This document shows, piece after piece, positions 8,916 through 15,845 of a DNA stretch of 64,000 nucleotides. The DNA lies in assembly GCF_004310295.1 (NCBI RefSeq), contig NZ_SISB01000001.1, positions 124,001 to 188,000 on the forward strand, given 5' to 3'. Source of the DNA: Pseudomonas sp. BGI-2. Lineage in GTDB: Bacteria; Pseudomonadota; Gammaproteobacteria; Pseudomonadales; Pseudomonadaceae. Below the pieces are notes generated by a model, which worked only from the letters and a program-made list of their open reading frames with translations, was not told the DNA's origin and made no database searches. The first letter of the stretch is position 1; every line of letters begins with the position of its first letter. Made by a program: the position numbers and the translations under genes.

Positions 8916-9183
8916 CCCATGTTTGAGCATGATGACTGTACCTGAATTATCTACTGGCCCAATTACCGGGCTACCATATGCAGGATGGTCTGCTACCCAC
9001 GTTGCTATTTGCAATGTGCTTGGTAGCAGGCGCGGTGGCGATCTTCCCCAAACGGTAACTCACTGCCGAAAAAGTCATCTTGACGATTCTATTCAGGGTG
9101 GTTTCGTCCTGTTCTGGTGGTGTATCTCAGGTCGGATGCTGCGCTACCTCCGTACTCGCATGCACGCCAAACTCACCACACAA
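8916..9183 (+). other. Degenerate stretch within the vgrG island
   Basis: No intact gene is seen. One frame (about 8984-9058) encodes the hydrophobic run LPTLLFAMCLVAGAVAIFPKR (the last residue is followed by a stop), which looks like the C-terminal membrane segment of a lost protein. The rest has interrupted frames. It joins directly to the VgrG-derived relic that starts near 9184. Confidence 0.4.
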
Positions 9184-9476
9184 TATTCCGCAAACTCTCG
9201 TTCGTGCCCCACCAGCAAGACTCCGGCATAGCCGTCACAAAACCGGTCATCAAGCGCTTCAATCTGCGCTTGGAAACCCGCACCAGAAGCGTCAGCCTCC
9301 CTGACTGCGATTTGGAACTCAAGGTACAAATGACAGAGGGCGAACTTTAAAACGAGGTCGACCTTATGAAATTTATCGACAATATTGCTAACGGATATCA
9401 CGGACTTATGAAGACACGTAAATCCTACAAGGAAGGAAAAATACGCACGATTTCGACTTGGGCGAACGCCCAATGA
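9184..9476 (+). pseudogene. Chimeric relic: vgrG internal piece joined to an effector C-terminus
   Basis: Bases about 9184-9315 encode FRKLSFVPHQQDSG followed by TKPVIKRFNLRLETRT, matching residues near 195-230 of the complete VgrG. From about 9316 the same frame continues as ELKVQMTEGEL, a stop codon (TAA, 9348-9350), then KFIDNIANGYHGLM and KIRTISTWANAQ. This aligns without gaps to the last ~50 residues of the effector at 7030-8025 (ELRVQMKKGDLY, EIANQYHLLM, KKISSWSNQQ). The stop replaces the Tyr codon. The relic ends at TGA 9474-9476, overlapping the next ATG by ATGA exactly as in the intact cassette. It is the remains of a second, diverged effector cassette whose front was deleted together with most of a vgrG. 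Confidence 0.85.
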
Positions 9477-10351
9477 AATTTAATTGGCTTATCATTGCCT
9501 GTGTTTTTCTTTCTGCCTGCAATGACAGCGACTCAAACATGAATAATAAAATACCCCCAACTGAAATAACTCTTAATGCAACCATTCAAAATACATTAGA
9601 TAAAAACAGCAATAAATTCTCATCAGCATGTATGAAAGATCTTGAGCTGTGCTGGTACAAAATAAACAAATCGGCAAACGACAAATGTCTTCCTGACACT
9701 ATCATTACAACCGACTCCAGCTCACTCCACCTAAACCAAACTACCAATATCACTATTGTTGTCGATGAAAGAGTTGGAAATCAGGTCGAAGATATCGACG
9801 TCACACTTCGAGGCCTCCCAGACAACAGCACGCACGAACAATACAAAACATTTATTTACCAGCTAATCGAAAGCATCAAATCATCAGGCTGGGAACATTA
9901 TTACTTTGTAGAAGACCCACGAATCCCTGGATCACAAGTTCTTAAGATAGACTCCCCAGACAACGTATTGGGCTACCATGTTTCAAGTCACCCTTGGCTA
10001 GACCCTGAGTACCCTATAGATATCGACTGCTGGCTAAAAATCAGCCCTTTCTACAACTGGTACTTCTACAATGACGGGGTTCACTTAAATCTAAAAGCGT
10101 GGCGCCATGATTCAAAAGATAACCCTACGAAGACAGGAACTTATCTGATTACGCTGGAATTTCTATCAGAAAGAGAATTTTGGAAGTCCAGCATCCCTGA
10201 GAATGAGAGGAATCGCTGGACAGACTTGTTACCGGAAAAATTAAACAGTTTTCATCAAACAAGATTGATTATCGAGCAAAAAGCCCGCGCCGCGGGGATC
10301 GAAATCGACGAATCTTATCATGACCCATCGATTAAAGCTTTTGAGCAGTAA
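9473..10351 (+). CDS. Orphan immunity-like lipoprotein, paralog of 8022-8915
   Basis: A 292-aa lipoprotein from ATG 9473: signal peptide, lipobox LSAC, then the same domain as the product at 8022-8915, with the blocks CWYKINKSAND, LRGLPDNSTHEQY, EDPRIPGSQ, VSSHPWLDPEY and KARAAGIEIDESY. It has no frameshift or stop although its effector partner is reduced to a relic, so it appears to be kept under selection as an orphan immunity gene. It is strikingly AT-rich. A stem-loop terminator follows at 10442-10471. With its own effector broken, transcription presumably comes from the upstream cassette. Confidence 0.72.
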   Translation: MKFNWLIIACVFLSACNDSDSNMNNKIPPTEITLNATIQNTLDKNSNKFSSACMKDLELCWYKINKSANDKCLPDTIITTDSSSLHLNQTTNITIVVDERVGNQVEDIDVTLRGLPDNSTHEQYKTFIYQLIESIKSSGWEHYYFVEDPRIPGSQVLKIDSPDNVLGYHVSSHPWLDPEYPIDIDCWLKISPFYNWYFYNDGVHLNLKAWRHDSKDNPTKTGTYLITLEFLSEREFWKSSIPENERNRWTDLLPEKLNSFHQTRLIIEQKARAAGIEIDESYHDPSIKAFEQ

Positions 10352-10441
10352 CCTCACGCTTGCTCGCATAGCGTTATGCGGTCTAACACATGACACGATA
10401 ACGCTTTCAAATTTTTATTACTATTAGAACACTTCAACATA

Positions 10442-10471
10442 AAAATCCAGCGTCAAGTGACGCTGGATTTT
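10442..10471. terminator. Bidirectional terminator
   Basis: A perfect 14-bp inverted repeat (AAAATCCAGCGTCA, two-base loop, TGACGCTGGATTTT). A-rich and T-rich ends make it usable from both sides, between the plus-strand immunity gene and the convergent gene at 10491-10787. Confidence 0.85.
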
Positions 10472-10490
10472 CTGTAAAGAAGATGAAACA

Positions 10491-10787
10491 TCAAGCAGGC
10501 GCCTTCCACCCCATCATCCGCTGCTGAGCCACCTGCAACAGATCAAAACCATCCTGAGTCAGCAGGTAAAGCGCATGGGTAATGTGCGGAATGTCTTGAA
10601 CGTCGCCGTGCTTGAAGCATTGGCAATGAAGAGTTTCAAGTAACTGGCTGGCGGCCCGGACTCGCTGTAAGGCGGCTTCGAGAATGTCTTGGGGATTGGC
10701 TTCGGTGTCGATCACCAAAGGACTTGAGTCGGCAACGCTGCTGTTGATTGAACGGTAGCGATCGGGAAACGGGTTAAGCGTAGGCAT
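10491..10787 (-). CDS. Small conserved protein, possibly DUF3077-like
   Basis: A 98-aa cytoplasmic protein without signal or membrane segment. The central region DILEAALQRVRAASQLLETL (about 34-53) is predicted helical and resembles the helical core of the small DUF3077/DUF6124-type proteins that are abundant in Pseudomonas; this assignment is from memory and tentative. It stands alone, convergent with the vgrG island, and marks the return to chromosome-like composition. No function can be given. Confidence 0.55.
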   Translation of the reverse strand: MPTLNPFPDRYRSINSSVADSSPLVIDTEANPQDILEAALQRVRAASQLLETLHCQCFKHGDVQDIPHITHALYLLTQDGFDLLQVAQQRMMGWKAPA

Positions 10788-11299
10788 AGTAAGTTACTCA
10801 TCTGTTTTGAAGTAACCACCGCCACCGTGACCAAACGGTGGGAGGCGGACTGTATACAGGCTTGGTCAACCGAGAACAGTAACTCAGCTCGCCCGAAGGC
10901 GTCCTGCACACAGCCGCCATAACAATGCGCCGAAAGGACGTAGATGTCCGCAGGGCGAATCATGGCACACATATGTGCACTGTTCTTACAGGTGACCAAA
11001 CCTGTCCGCTGATTTTGCAGCGAGCCCAAACAGTAAACGCTGCCCCCCATCAGGCGAAAGTCGACAAGGCATCTGACCTTGTAGGACCAGGCCGAAGATC
11101 CCGTAGATCGTTTCCCACATGAAACTTCTGACAGAAACGCCCTCGCGACAGGCGGCGTTCAGCCGGGTTAACCAAACGTTAACCCCGCGGTCCAAAACTT
11201 TACTGGACCGCACGCCCTCAGGTTCCTCTGACGCCCAGTGCGGCAGGTTCGACGCCCAATCCGTCGAGCTGACTTTACGTCTGCACTGGAGATCGTCAC
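10788..11299. other. Intergenic region without a convincing gene
   Basis: About 510 bases between two small divergent genes. Short open frames exist on both strands but lack ribosome sites and typical codon use. It should hold the promoters of both neighbours; I could not assign them with confidence. Confidence 0.5.
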
Positions 11300-11566
11300 A
11301 TGAACATCCGCACGCTGCTGATCACTTCCGCCCTCGCCTGCACCGCGTTTACCGGGCTTGCCCAGGCCAACGACACTTCGCCCTCGCAGGCCGTGCCCTA
11401 TCACTACGGCATGCCGCTGAACATCGGCAAAGTGGTCGCCCTGACTGAGCCGAGCACGCTGGAATGCAAAGTGATCACGGCCGACATGAAGTACATCGAT
11501 ACGTCAGGCAAGCCTGAAGAAATCAGCTATAGGAAGCTTTCTGACGCATGCAGTTATCAGAACTGA
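11300..11566 (+). CDS. DUF2790 secreted small protein
   Basis: An 88-aa protein with a signal peptide (about 1-23, cleavage after AQA) and the DUF2790 pattern: YHYGMPLNIGKVVALTEPST, then LECKVITADMKYID and a closing Cys. The mature part has two cysteines that could form a disulfide in the periplasm. ATG 11300 follows a GGAGAT ribosome site. Pseudomonas genomes carry several such paralogs; their role is not established, though some are known to respond to metal or membrane stress. Confidence 0.8.
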   Translation: MNIRTLLITSALACTAFTGLAQANDTSPSQAVPYHYGMPLNIGKVVALTEPSTLECKVITADMKYIDTSGKPEEISYRKLSDACSYQN

Positions 11567-11656
11567 CCGAAAGGTCTGATTTTGCACTTTACGGTATTCC
11601 TGTGAGGGATCAGGCGCTATGCTTTGGCGCGTCCCTCACTGCCGCAAGGATCCGCC

Positions 11657-12052
11657 ATGCAGTTATCGTTTCGCACCCTGTCGACCTTCACTTCCCTTTT
11701 GTGTTTTTTACTGGCCCTGGTCTGGGGTTTGATGCCGGACGTATTGCTGGCGCTCTGGAGTATTGAGTATTCGTCTGCGGCAGGTCTTGTTGCGCGGCGC
11801 GGTGCGGTGCTGTTCGCGGCGTTGGGCGTGATGTTTTATCTGGTTCGAAACGAGGCGCCGTCCGGCACCCGCAATGCGCTGAGCACCGGGTTTATCGTCG
11901 GCTGTTTCGGACTGGCCATTCTGGGTTTTGGCGAATGGCTCAACGGCCATGCCGGGCCAGGCATTTTGCTGGCTGTGGTGGTCGAGTCGGCGCTGGGACT
12001 GGGGTTTGTCCAGACCCGGCGCGTTTCAGTGGAACTCGAAACTGCGGGTTAA
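11657..12052 (+). CDS. Small four-helix inner-membrane protein
   Basis: A 131-aa protein with about four hydrophobic segments (near 10-30, 45-62, 70-92 and 100-120) and short loops. ATG 11657 is preceded by AAGGATCC, a usable ribosome site; an upstream in-frame start at 11624 has none. No catalytic motif is visible. The 3' end overlaps that of the convergent DUF1652 gene by four bases. Function unknown. Confidence 0.65.
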   Translation: MQLSFRTLSTFTSLLCFLLALVWGLMPDVLLALWSIEYSSAAGLVARRGAVLFAALGVMFYLVRNEAPSGTRNALSTGFIVGCFGLAILGFGEWLNGHAGPGILLAVVVESALGLGFVQTRRVSVELETAG

Positions 12053-12318
12053 AGCGCTTTTTTGTCGGGATGCAGTGTCTGAATCGCTTCCTGATGCTGC
12101 ATCTCAGAGCGTAGACCTGCAATCAGGTCGCTGATTTCCCGGCATCCATTGAGCTGTTTGGCATCTATTCCGGTCACGGATAGATCGAGATGATCGGTTC
12201 TACGGTCGGAATACACCTTGACCGTCATCGACAAGTCCGGTGACAACGTGCACTGGCAGCGTTTCGGGAGAAAACTGCTTTCAACGATATTGCGAAGTTC
12301 CAGGGCAGAAAGAAACAT
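12049..12318 (-). CDS. DUF1652 family protein
   Basis: An 89-aa protein beginning MFLSALELRNIVESSFLP, the highly conserved start of the Pseudomonas DUF1652 family, followed by CQCTLSPDLSMTVKVY and a V-T-G-I-D-A block. It is cytoplasmic and small; no biochemical role is known to me. An AGGAGAGGG-type ribosome site lies just upstream of the ATG on the minus strand. Confidence 0.85.
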   Translation of the reverse strand: MFLSALELRNIVESSFLPKRCQCTLSPDLSMTVKVYSDRRTDHLDLSVTGIDAKQLNGCREISDLIAGLRSEMQHQEAIQTLHPDKKAL

Positions 12319-12703
12319 GGCGACCCTCTCCTAATTGTGAGATTGCCAAATAAATTCAAGCGTTGGTCCGTGCTGAAATCACCCGCTTTTCTTCCTCAGG
12401 CGGGGTTTCTACGTCTCAAACACTAGACCGTCCTCGCGTTCCAAGCTGACTCAATACTGTCCCGGTCAACTCAAGACCTGAATGAGCATAAAACATGCCG
12501 CAAATTTCGCCGTGCAGCTCATCGGTAAATCAACGATTTAACGGACATGCCTATAAACGGCCTCATGCAATTTGCAACAAAGGGCCGCTTCAGCCCTGCA
12601 ATTTGCATACAACCCGAGCGGGTTTGCATTAGCGGAGACCGACAGTAAGAATGCGCCTGTCATTCCAGTATCCGCTGACCCTACTCACACGCAAGGAGGC
12701 ACC
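12319..12703. other. Intergenic region upstream of ecotin
   Basis: About 385 bases. A hairpin-like stretch occurs near 12380-12410 (CACCCGC and GGCGGGGT arms). An in-frame extension of the ecotin frame up to 12572 exists but would put 44 residues ahead of a good signal peptide, so I read it as non-coding. Confidence 0.4.
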
Positions 12704-13186
12704 ATGAGTTCATTGACCTTTGTCACTACCGTCGGGCTGATTGTTGCCAGTCTTTCGAGCGTGGCTCATGCCGCAAAGCTCGAAACTGTCGCGCCATTTC
12801 CCAAGCCTGAGAGCGGTTTTACCCGCCAGGTCATTCATGTGGCGCCGCAGCCACAGGAAGAAAACTTCGAGGTTGAGGTGCTGGCCGGCAAGACCCTGAT
12901 CGTGGACTGCAATCGCCAGCGTCTTGGCGGTATCCTTGAAGAAAAAAACCTTGAAGGCTGGGGCTATCCCTTCTACCGCCTGGAAAAAGTCATCGGCCCG
13001 ATGAGCACGATGATGGCCTGCCCCGACGGCAAGGGTAAAAAGGAGTTCGTGCCGGTGGTCGGTGACGGCTTCATGCTTCGTTACAACAGCAAGTTGCCGA
13101 TCGTGCTCTACGTGCCCAAGGACGTCGAAGTCCGCTATCGGATCTGGTCGGCGTCGAGCAAGGTCGAGAAAGCGGTCCAGGAATAA
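12704..13186 (+). CDS. eco: Ecotin, periplasmic serine protease inhibitor
   Basis: A 160-aa precursor from ATG 12704, directly after a strong AAGGAGG site. The signal peptide runs to about residue 23 (VAHA). The mature protein has the ecotin pattern: VDCNRQ with Cys69, the reactive loop STMMACP (P1 Met near 103/104, Cys106 for the disulfide with Cys69) and [25 protein letters not shown] at the end. Ecotin dimers clamp trypsin-fold proteases such as neutrophil elastase or trypsin in the periplasm. It is convergent with the threonine dehydratase gene and appears to be a single-gene unit. Confidence 0.95.
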   Translation: MSSLTFVTTVGLIVASLSSVAHAAKLETVAPFPKPESGFTRQVIHVAPQPQEENFEVEVLAGKTLIVDCNRQRLGGILEEKNLEGWGYPFYRLEKVIGPMSTMMACPDGKGKKEFVPVVGDGFMLRYNSKLPIVLYVPKDVEVRYRIWSASSKVEKAVQE

Positions 13187-13198
13187 CCTCGCCCCTCC

Positions 13199-14212
13199 TC
13201 ATGCTGAAGCGCCGGTCAACGCGGCGCGCTCGGCAACATGCCGCAAACTGTCGAAATTGATATTGGCGCCCGAATCGATCGCCACCAGGGTTTGACCGCG
13301 CGCACCGGTCTGAGCGACGTACTTCTTGATTCCGGCCACCGCCAAGGCGCCGGAGGGTTCGGTGATCGAGCGGGTATCGTCGTAGATATTCTTGATCGCG
13401 GCGCACAGTTCGTCGTTGCTGACGGTCAGCACTTCATCGACACAAAACCGACAGACCTCAAAACCGTAAGCGCCGATCTGCGCAACGGCCACGCCATCGG
13501 CGAAGGTGCCCACATTGGGCAGTACAACACGCTCACCTGCCTGCAACGCGGCGTTCAAACACGCGGAATGTTCTGACTCGACGCCGATGATGCACACTTC
13601 AGGTCGCAGGTATTTGACGTACGCCGCGATGCCGGCGATCAAACCTCCGCCACCCACCGGGACGAAAATTGCGTCCAGTGGGCCTTGATGCTGGCGAAGG
13701 ATCTCCATGGCGACGGTGCCTTGCCCCGCGATCACGTCCGGGTCGTCGAACGGCGAGACGAAGGTGCGACCGGTTTGCTCGGCCAGACGCAGCGCGTAGT
13801 CGAGGGCGAACGGAAAACTCTCGCCGTGCAGCACGGCGTCAGCACCGCGACTGCGTACCCCGAGCACCTTCAATTCTGGCGTCGTGCAGGGCATGACGAT
13901 GGTTGCGGCGATCCCCAATTCACGCGCCGCCAACGCCACGCCTTGGGCATGATTGCCCGCCGACGCCGTGATCACGCCGCGAGCCTTTTGCTCATCGCTC
14001 AGTTGCACCAGCTTGTTGTAAGCGCCGCGGATCTTGAAGGAAAAGGTTGGCTGCAAGTCTTCGCGCTTGAGCAGGATCTGATTACCCAAGGCTTCGGACA
14101 GCGCTGGCGCGGGTTGCAACGGTGTGCACACGGCCAGTTCATACACCGGCGCGGCGAGGATTTTTTTCACGTAGTGCTCAAGCAAAGCCTGCTGGGCGGG
14201 GGTGCTGCTCAT
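13199..14212 (-). CDS. Threonine dehydratase, catalytic domain only
   Basis: A 337-aa PLP enzyme of the threonine/serine ammonia-lyase family, converting threonine to 2-oxobutyrate, the first step of isoleucine synthesis. Seen are the PLP lysine in SFKIRGAYNK (Lys60), the SAGNHAQG loop (84-91) and the phosphate-binding VGGGG turn (186-190). The start region HYVKKILAAPVYELA is that of biosynthetic IlvA, but the enzyme ends at about residue 337 where IlvA (about 500 aa) would continue into two ACT-like regulatory domains. It should therefore lack classical isoleucine feedback. Control may instead act on the mRNA: a leader peptide and terminator lie just upstream (14255-14362). I see no trace of a broken ACT region downstream, only ecotin. 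Confidence 0.88.
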   Translation of the reverse strand: MSSTPAQQALLEHYVKKILAAPVYELAVCTPLQPAPALSEALGNQILLKREDLQPTFSFKIRGAYNKLVQLSDEQKARGVITASAGNHAQGVALAARELGIAATIVMPCTTPELKVLGVRSRGADAVLHGESFPFALDYALRLAEQTGRTFVSPFDDPDVIAGQGTVAMEILRQHQGPLDAIFVPVGGGGLIAGIAAYVKYLRPEVCIIGVESEHSACLNAALQAGERVVLPNVGTFADGVAVAQIGAYGFEVCRFCVDEVLTVSNDELCAAIKNIYDDTRSITEPSGALAVAGIKKYVAQTGARGQTLVAIDSGANINFDSLRHVAERAALTGASA

Positions 14213-14254
14213 GGTCGTCTCCTGACGTTGATCGGAGCCCGGGAGACAGAAAGT

Positions 14255-14278
14255 AAAAACCCGCCTCTAGGGCGGGTT
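14255..14278 (-). terminator. Attenuator-type terminator before the threonine dehydratase gene
   Basis: On the minus strand AACCCGCC, a five-base loop and GGCGGGTT form a perfect 8-bp stem followed by five U residues, a canonical Rho-independent terminator. It lies about 43 bases upstream of the dehydratase start and downstream of a short leader frame, so read-through is needed for expression. Confidence 0.75.
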
Positions 14279-14296
14279 GGGTGCTGCAGTCGTGAG

Positions 14297-14362
14297 CTAG
14301 CCCGCCAGATAAGGAATGGCGGTAATAATGCTTGGCTGGCAGCGCAATACGGTGGAAGTCAT
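14297..14362 (-). CDS. Putative 21-residue leader peptide (attenuator)
   Basis: A 22-codon frame on the minus strand, ATG 14362 to TAG 14297. It contains a cluster of the codons for Ile-Ile-Thr-Ala-Ile (residues 12-16) plus earlier Thr-Ser-Thr-Val-Leu. The stop is 18 bases before the terminator stem. The size, the enrichment in isoleucine and threonine codons, and the position between promoter side and terminator fit a ribosome-mediated attenuator that senses charged tRNA-Ile or tRNA-Thr. No antiterminator pairing was worked out, and translation is inferred. Confidence 0.5.
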   Translation of the reverse strand: MTSTVLRCQPSIITAIPYLAG

Positions 14363-14460
14363 GGCTGGAAATTAGCCGGGCATTGATGGCAAGTCAATGG
14401 CCATTTTTTTTCGGCGTCTGTAGGCTGGCGACACCACTCATTGTCCCAAGGAAGGAAACC

Positions 14461-14796
14461 ATGAAGTCTGTCGCCCTGCCCCTCGTTGCCTTGATCGCCT
14501 TTGCCGGTTACACCGTTTCAGTGATGCTTCAGGCGGAGCAGTCGCTGATCGAATTCGGCATCAGCCTGATGTCGCGCCCGGATACTGCGCAGGTGGTGAT
14601 TGATCTTTACCTGTTGGCGACGCTGGCGGGAATCTGGATGTATCAGGATGCGCGCAAGCGTGGGCAGTCGGGGGTGTCGGTGATTCCGTATTTGTTGATC
14701 ACAGCGGTTTTCGTGTCGGTCGGGCCATTGTTGTACCTCGTGGTCCGTGGGCTTAAAGACCGCAAGAGTTGCGTTGATGCACGGCAGCAAGCCTGA
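14461..14796 (+). CDS. DUF2834-like membrane protein
   Basis: A 111-aa inner-membrane protein with three hydrophobic segments (about 5-22, 44-62 and 76-98). The motifs PDTAQVVIDLYLLA, WMYQDARKRG and PYLLITAVFVSVGPLLYLVVRG match what I know of DUF2834. ATG 14461 follows AAGGAAGGAAACC. Function unknown. Confidence 0.72.
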   Translation: MKSVALPLVALIAFAGYTVSVMLQAEQSLIEFGISLMSRPDTAQVVIDLYLLATLAGIWMYQDARKRGQSGVSVIPYLLITAVFVSVGPLLYLVVRGLKDRKSCVDARQQA

Positions 14797-14826
14797 TTCA
14801 GGTGTTGTTGTGATGCTGATTAAGTC

Positions 14827-14892
14827 TTCGCGGGCAAGCCTCGCTCCTACATTGGAATGCATTCCATTGTAGGAGCGAGGCTTGCCCGCGAA
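14827..14892. repeat. Paired REP palindrome (REPIN)
   Basis: Two inverted copies of the Pseudomonas REP core TTCGCGGGCAAGCCTCGCTC with TAC at the inner edge, separated by a short GGAATGCATTCC spacer that is itself palindromic. It lies between two convergent genes. Confidence 0.9.
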
Positions 14893-14914
14893 AGCGATCT
14901 GACAACCGCAAAAA

Positions 14915-15838
14915 CTATTTCGCCAAGCGCCTGAGCCCAAGCACCATTCCCCCCGCCCCGATCATCATCGCCGTCAGAAACAACGGATACGAAACCCACC
15001 AAGGCGTGTCCCCGGTCATCATGCTGAACTCGGACATGCCGCCAATGCTCGCAATCAGGTTCAGCGGCAAAAACACCACGTTGATTAACGTCAGTTTGCG
15101 CAGCAGGTTGTTCATGCTGTTGTTCATCAGGTTGCCGCGGGCGTCGATCAGCCCGGAGAACACCGTGGAGTAGATTTCCGCCTGTTTGTAGCACTGGTTG
15201 TTTTCGATGATCAGGTCGTCGATCAGGCCGATGGCTTCGGTGCTGAAGTGTTCCTTGGCCGCGTGGTTGCGCAGCCGTGTCAGGACCGCGCCGTTGCTGT
15301 GAATCGCATTGATGTAATAGATCAGGCTTTCGCTGAGGTTGAACATCTGGATCAGATGCTGGTTCTGCATCGATGCGTTGAATTTCTGCTGCAACTCCCG
15401 GGCAACCATCTTGATCACCTTCAGGTGCCCCAAATAGTGATGGATGTTGTTGGACAGCAGGTCGAGCAACACATCCAGCGGCGTGTTCAACCGCTGCCGG
15501 GTGCCGAGCCCGTGCAGCGGCGCATCGTCGGTGGCGATCACCAGCAGGCGATCCGCTGAAAACAGCAAGCCACAGGACGACACTTCAAAGGCCAGGCTGC
15601 CCGCGCCGGAATAGTTTTCCGGGCGCTTCCAGATCAGGAACAGGTTGTCGGGGTGAAATTCGATGCGCGACACCTCGTCAGGGTCCAGAGCCGAGGCTAG
15701 GGCATGCTCATCGAGCTTGAAGTGGCTGTGCAGCAAATCTCGCTCGGCTGCATCAGGGTTGCTGAACAGCATCACCTCGGCGTCCAGGCGTTCGACCGAT
15801 TGCAGGGCGCCGCCGGCCAGTTGAAAGCATTTGATCAT
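14915..15838 (-). CDS. CorA-family divalent cation transporter with GMS in place of GMN
   Basis: A 307-aa member of the CorA/ZntB family: a long cytoplasmic alpha/beta domain, a helical stalk and two C-terminal membrane helices (about 247-267 and 283-302). The signature that lines the pore entrance, normally GMN, reads IGGMSEF here (near 266-272). This GMS variant could change ion selectivity. It lies 7 bases downstream of the RimK-like ligase gene on the same strand, so the two are probably co-transcribed. Substrate (magnesium, zinc or other) cannot be told from sequence. Confidence 0.85.
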   Translation of the reverse strand: MIKCFQLAGGALQSVERLDAEVMLFSNPDAAERDLLHSHFKLDEHALASALDPDEVSRIEFHPDNLFLIWKRPENYSGAGSLAFEVSSCGLLFSADRLLVIATDDAPLHGLGTRQRLNTPLDVLLDLLSNNIHHYLGHLKVIKMVARELQQKFNASMQNQHLIQMFNLSESLIYYINAIHSNGAVLTRLRNHAAKEHFSTEAIGLIDDLIIENNQCYKQAEIYSTVFSGLIDARGNLMNNSMNNLLRKLTLINVVFLPLNLIASIGGMSEFSMMTGDTPWWVSYPLFLTAMMIGAGGMVLGLRRLAK

Positions 15839-15845
15839 CGGCCGC

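Noticed and set aside
1..10400. Prophage origin of the first 10 kb
   Set aside because: VgrG resembles phage spike proteins, but no capsid, terminase, integrase or lysis gene is seen, and the effector-immunity layout fits a type VI island.
10712..11050. 112-codon minus-strand frame before the DUF2790 gene
   Set aside because: No ribosome site, unusual Cys/Met content, and it overlaps a better-supported small gene.
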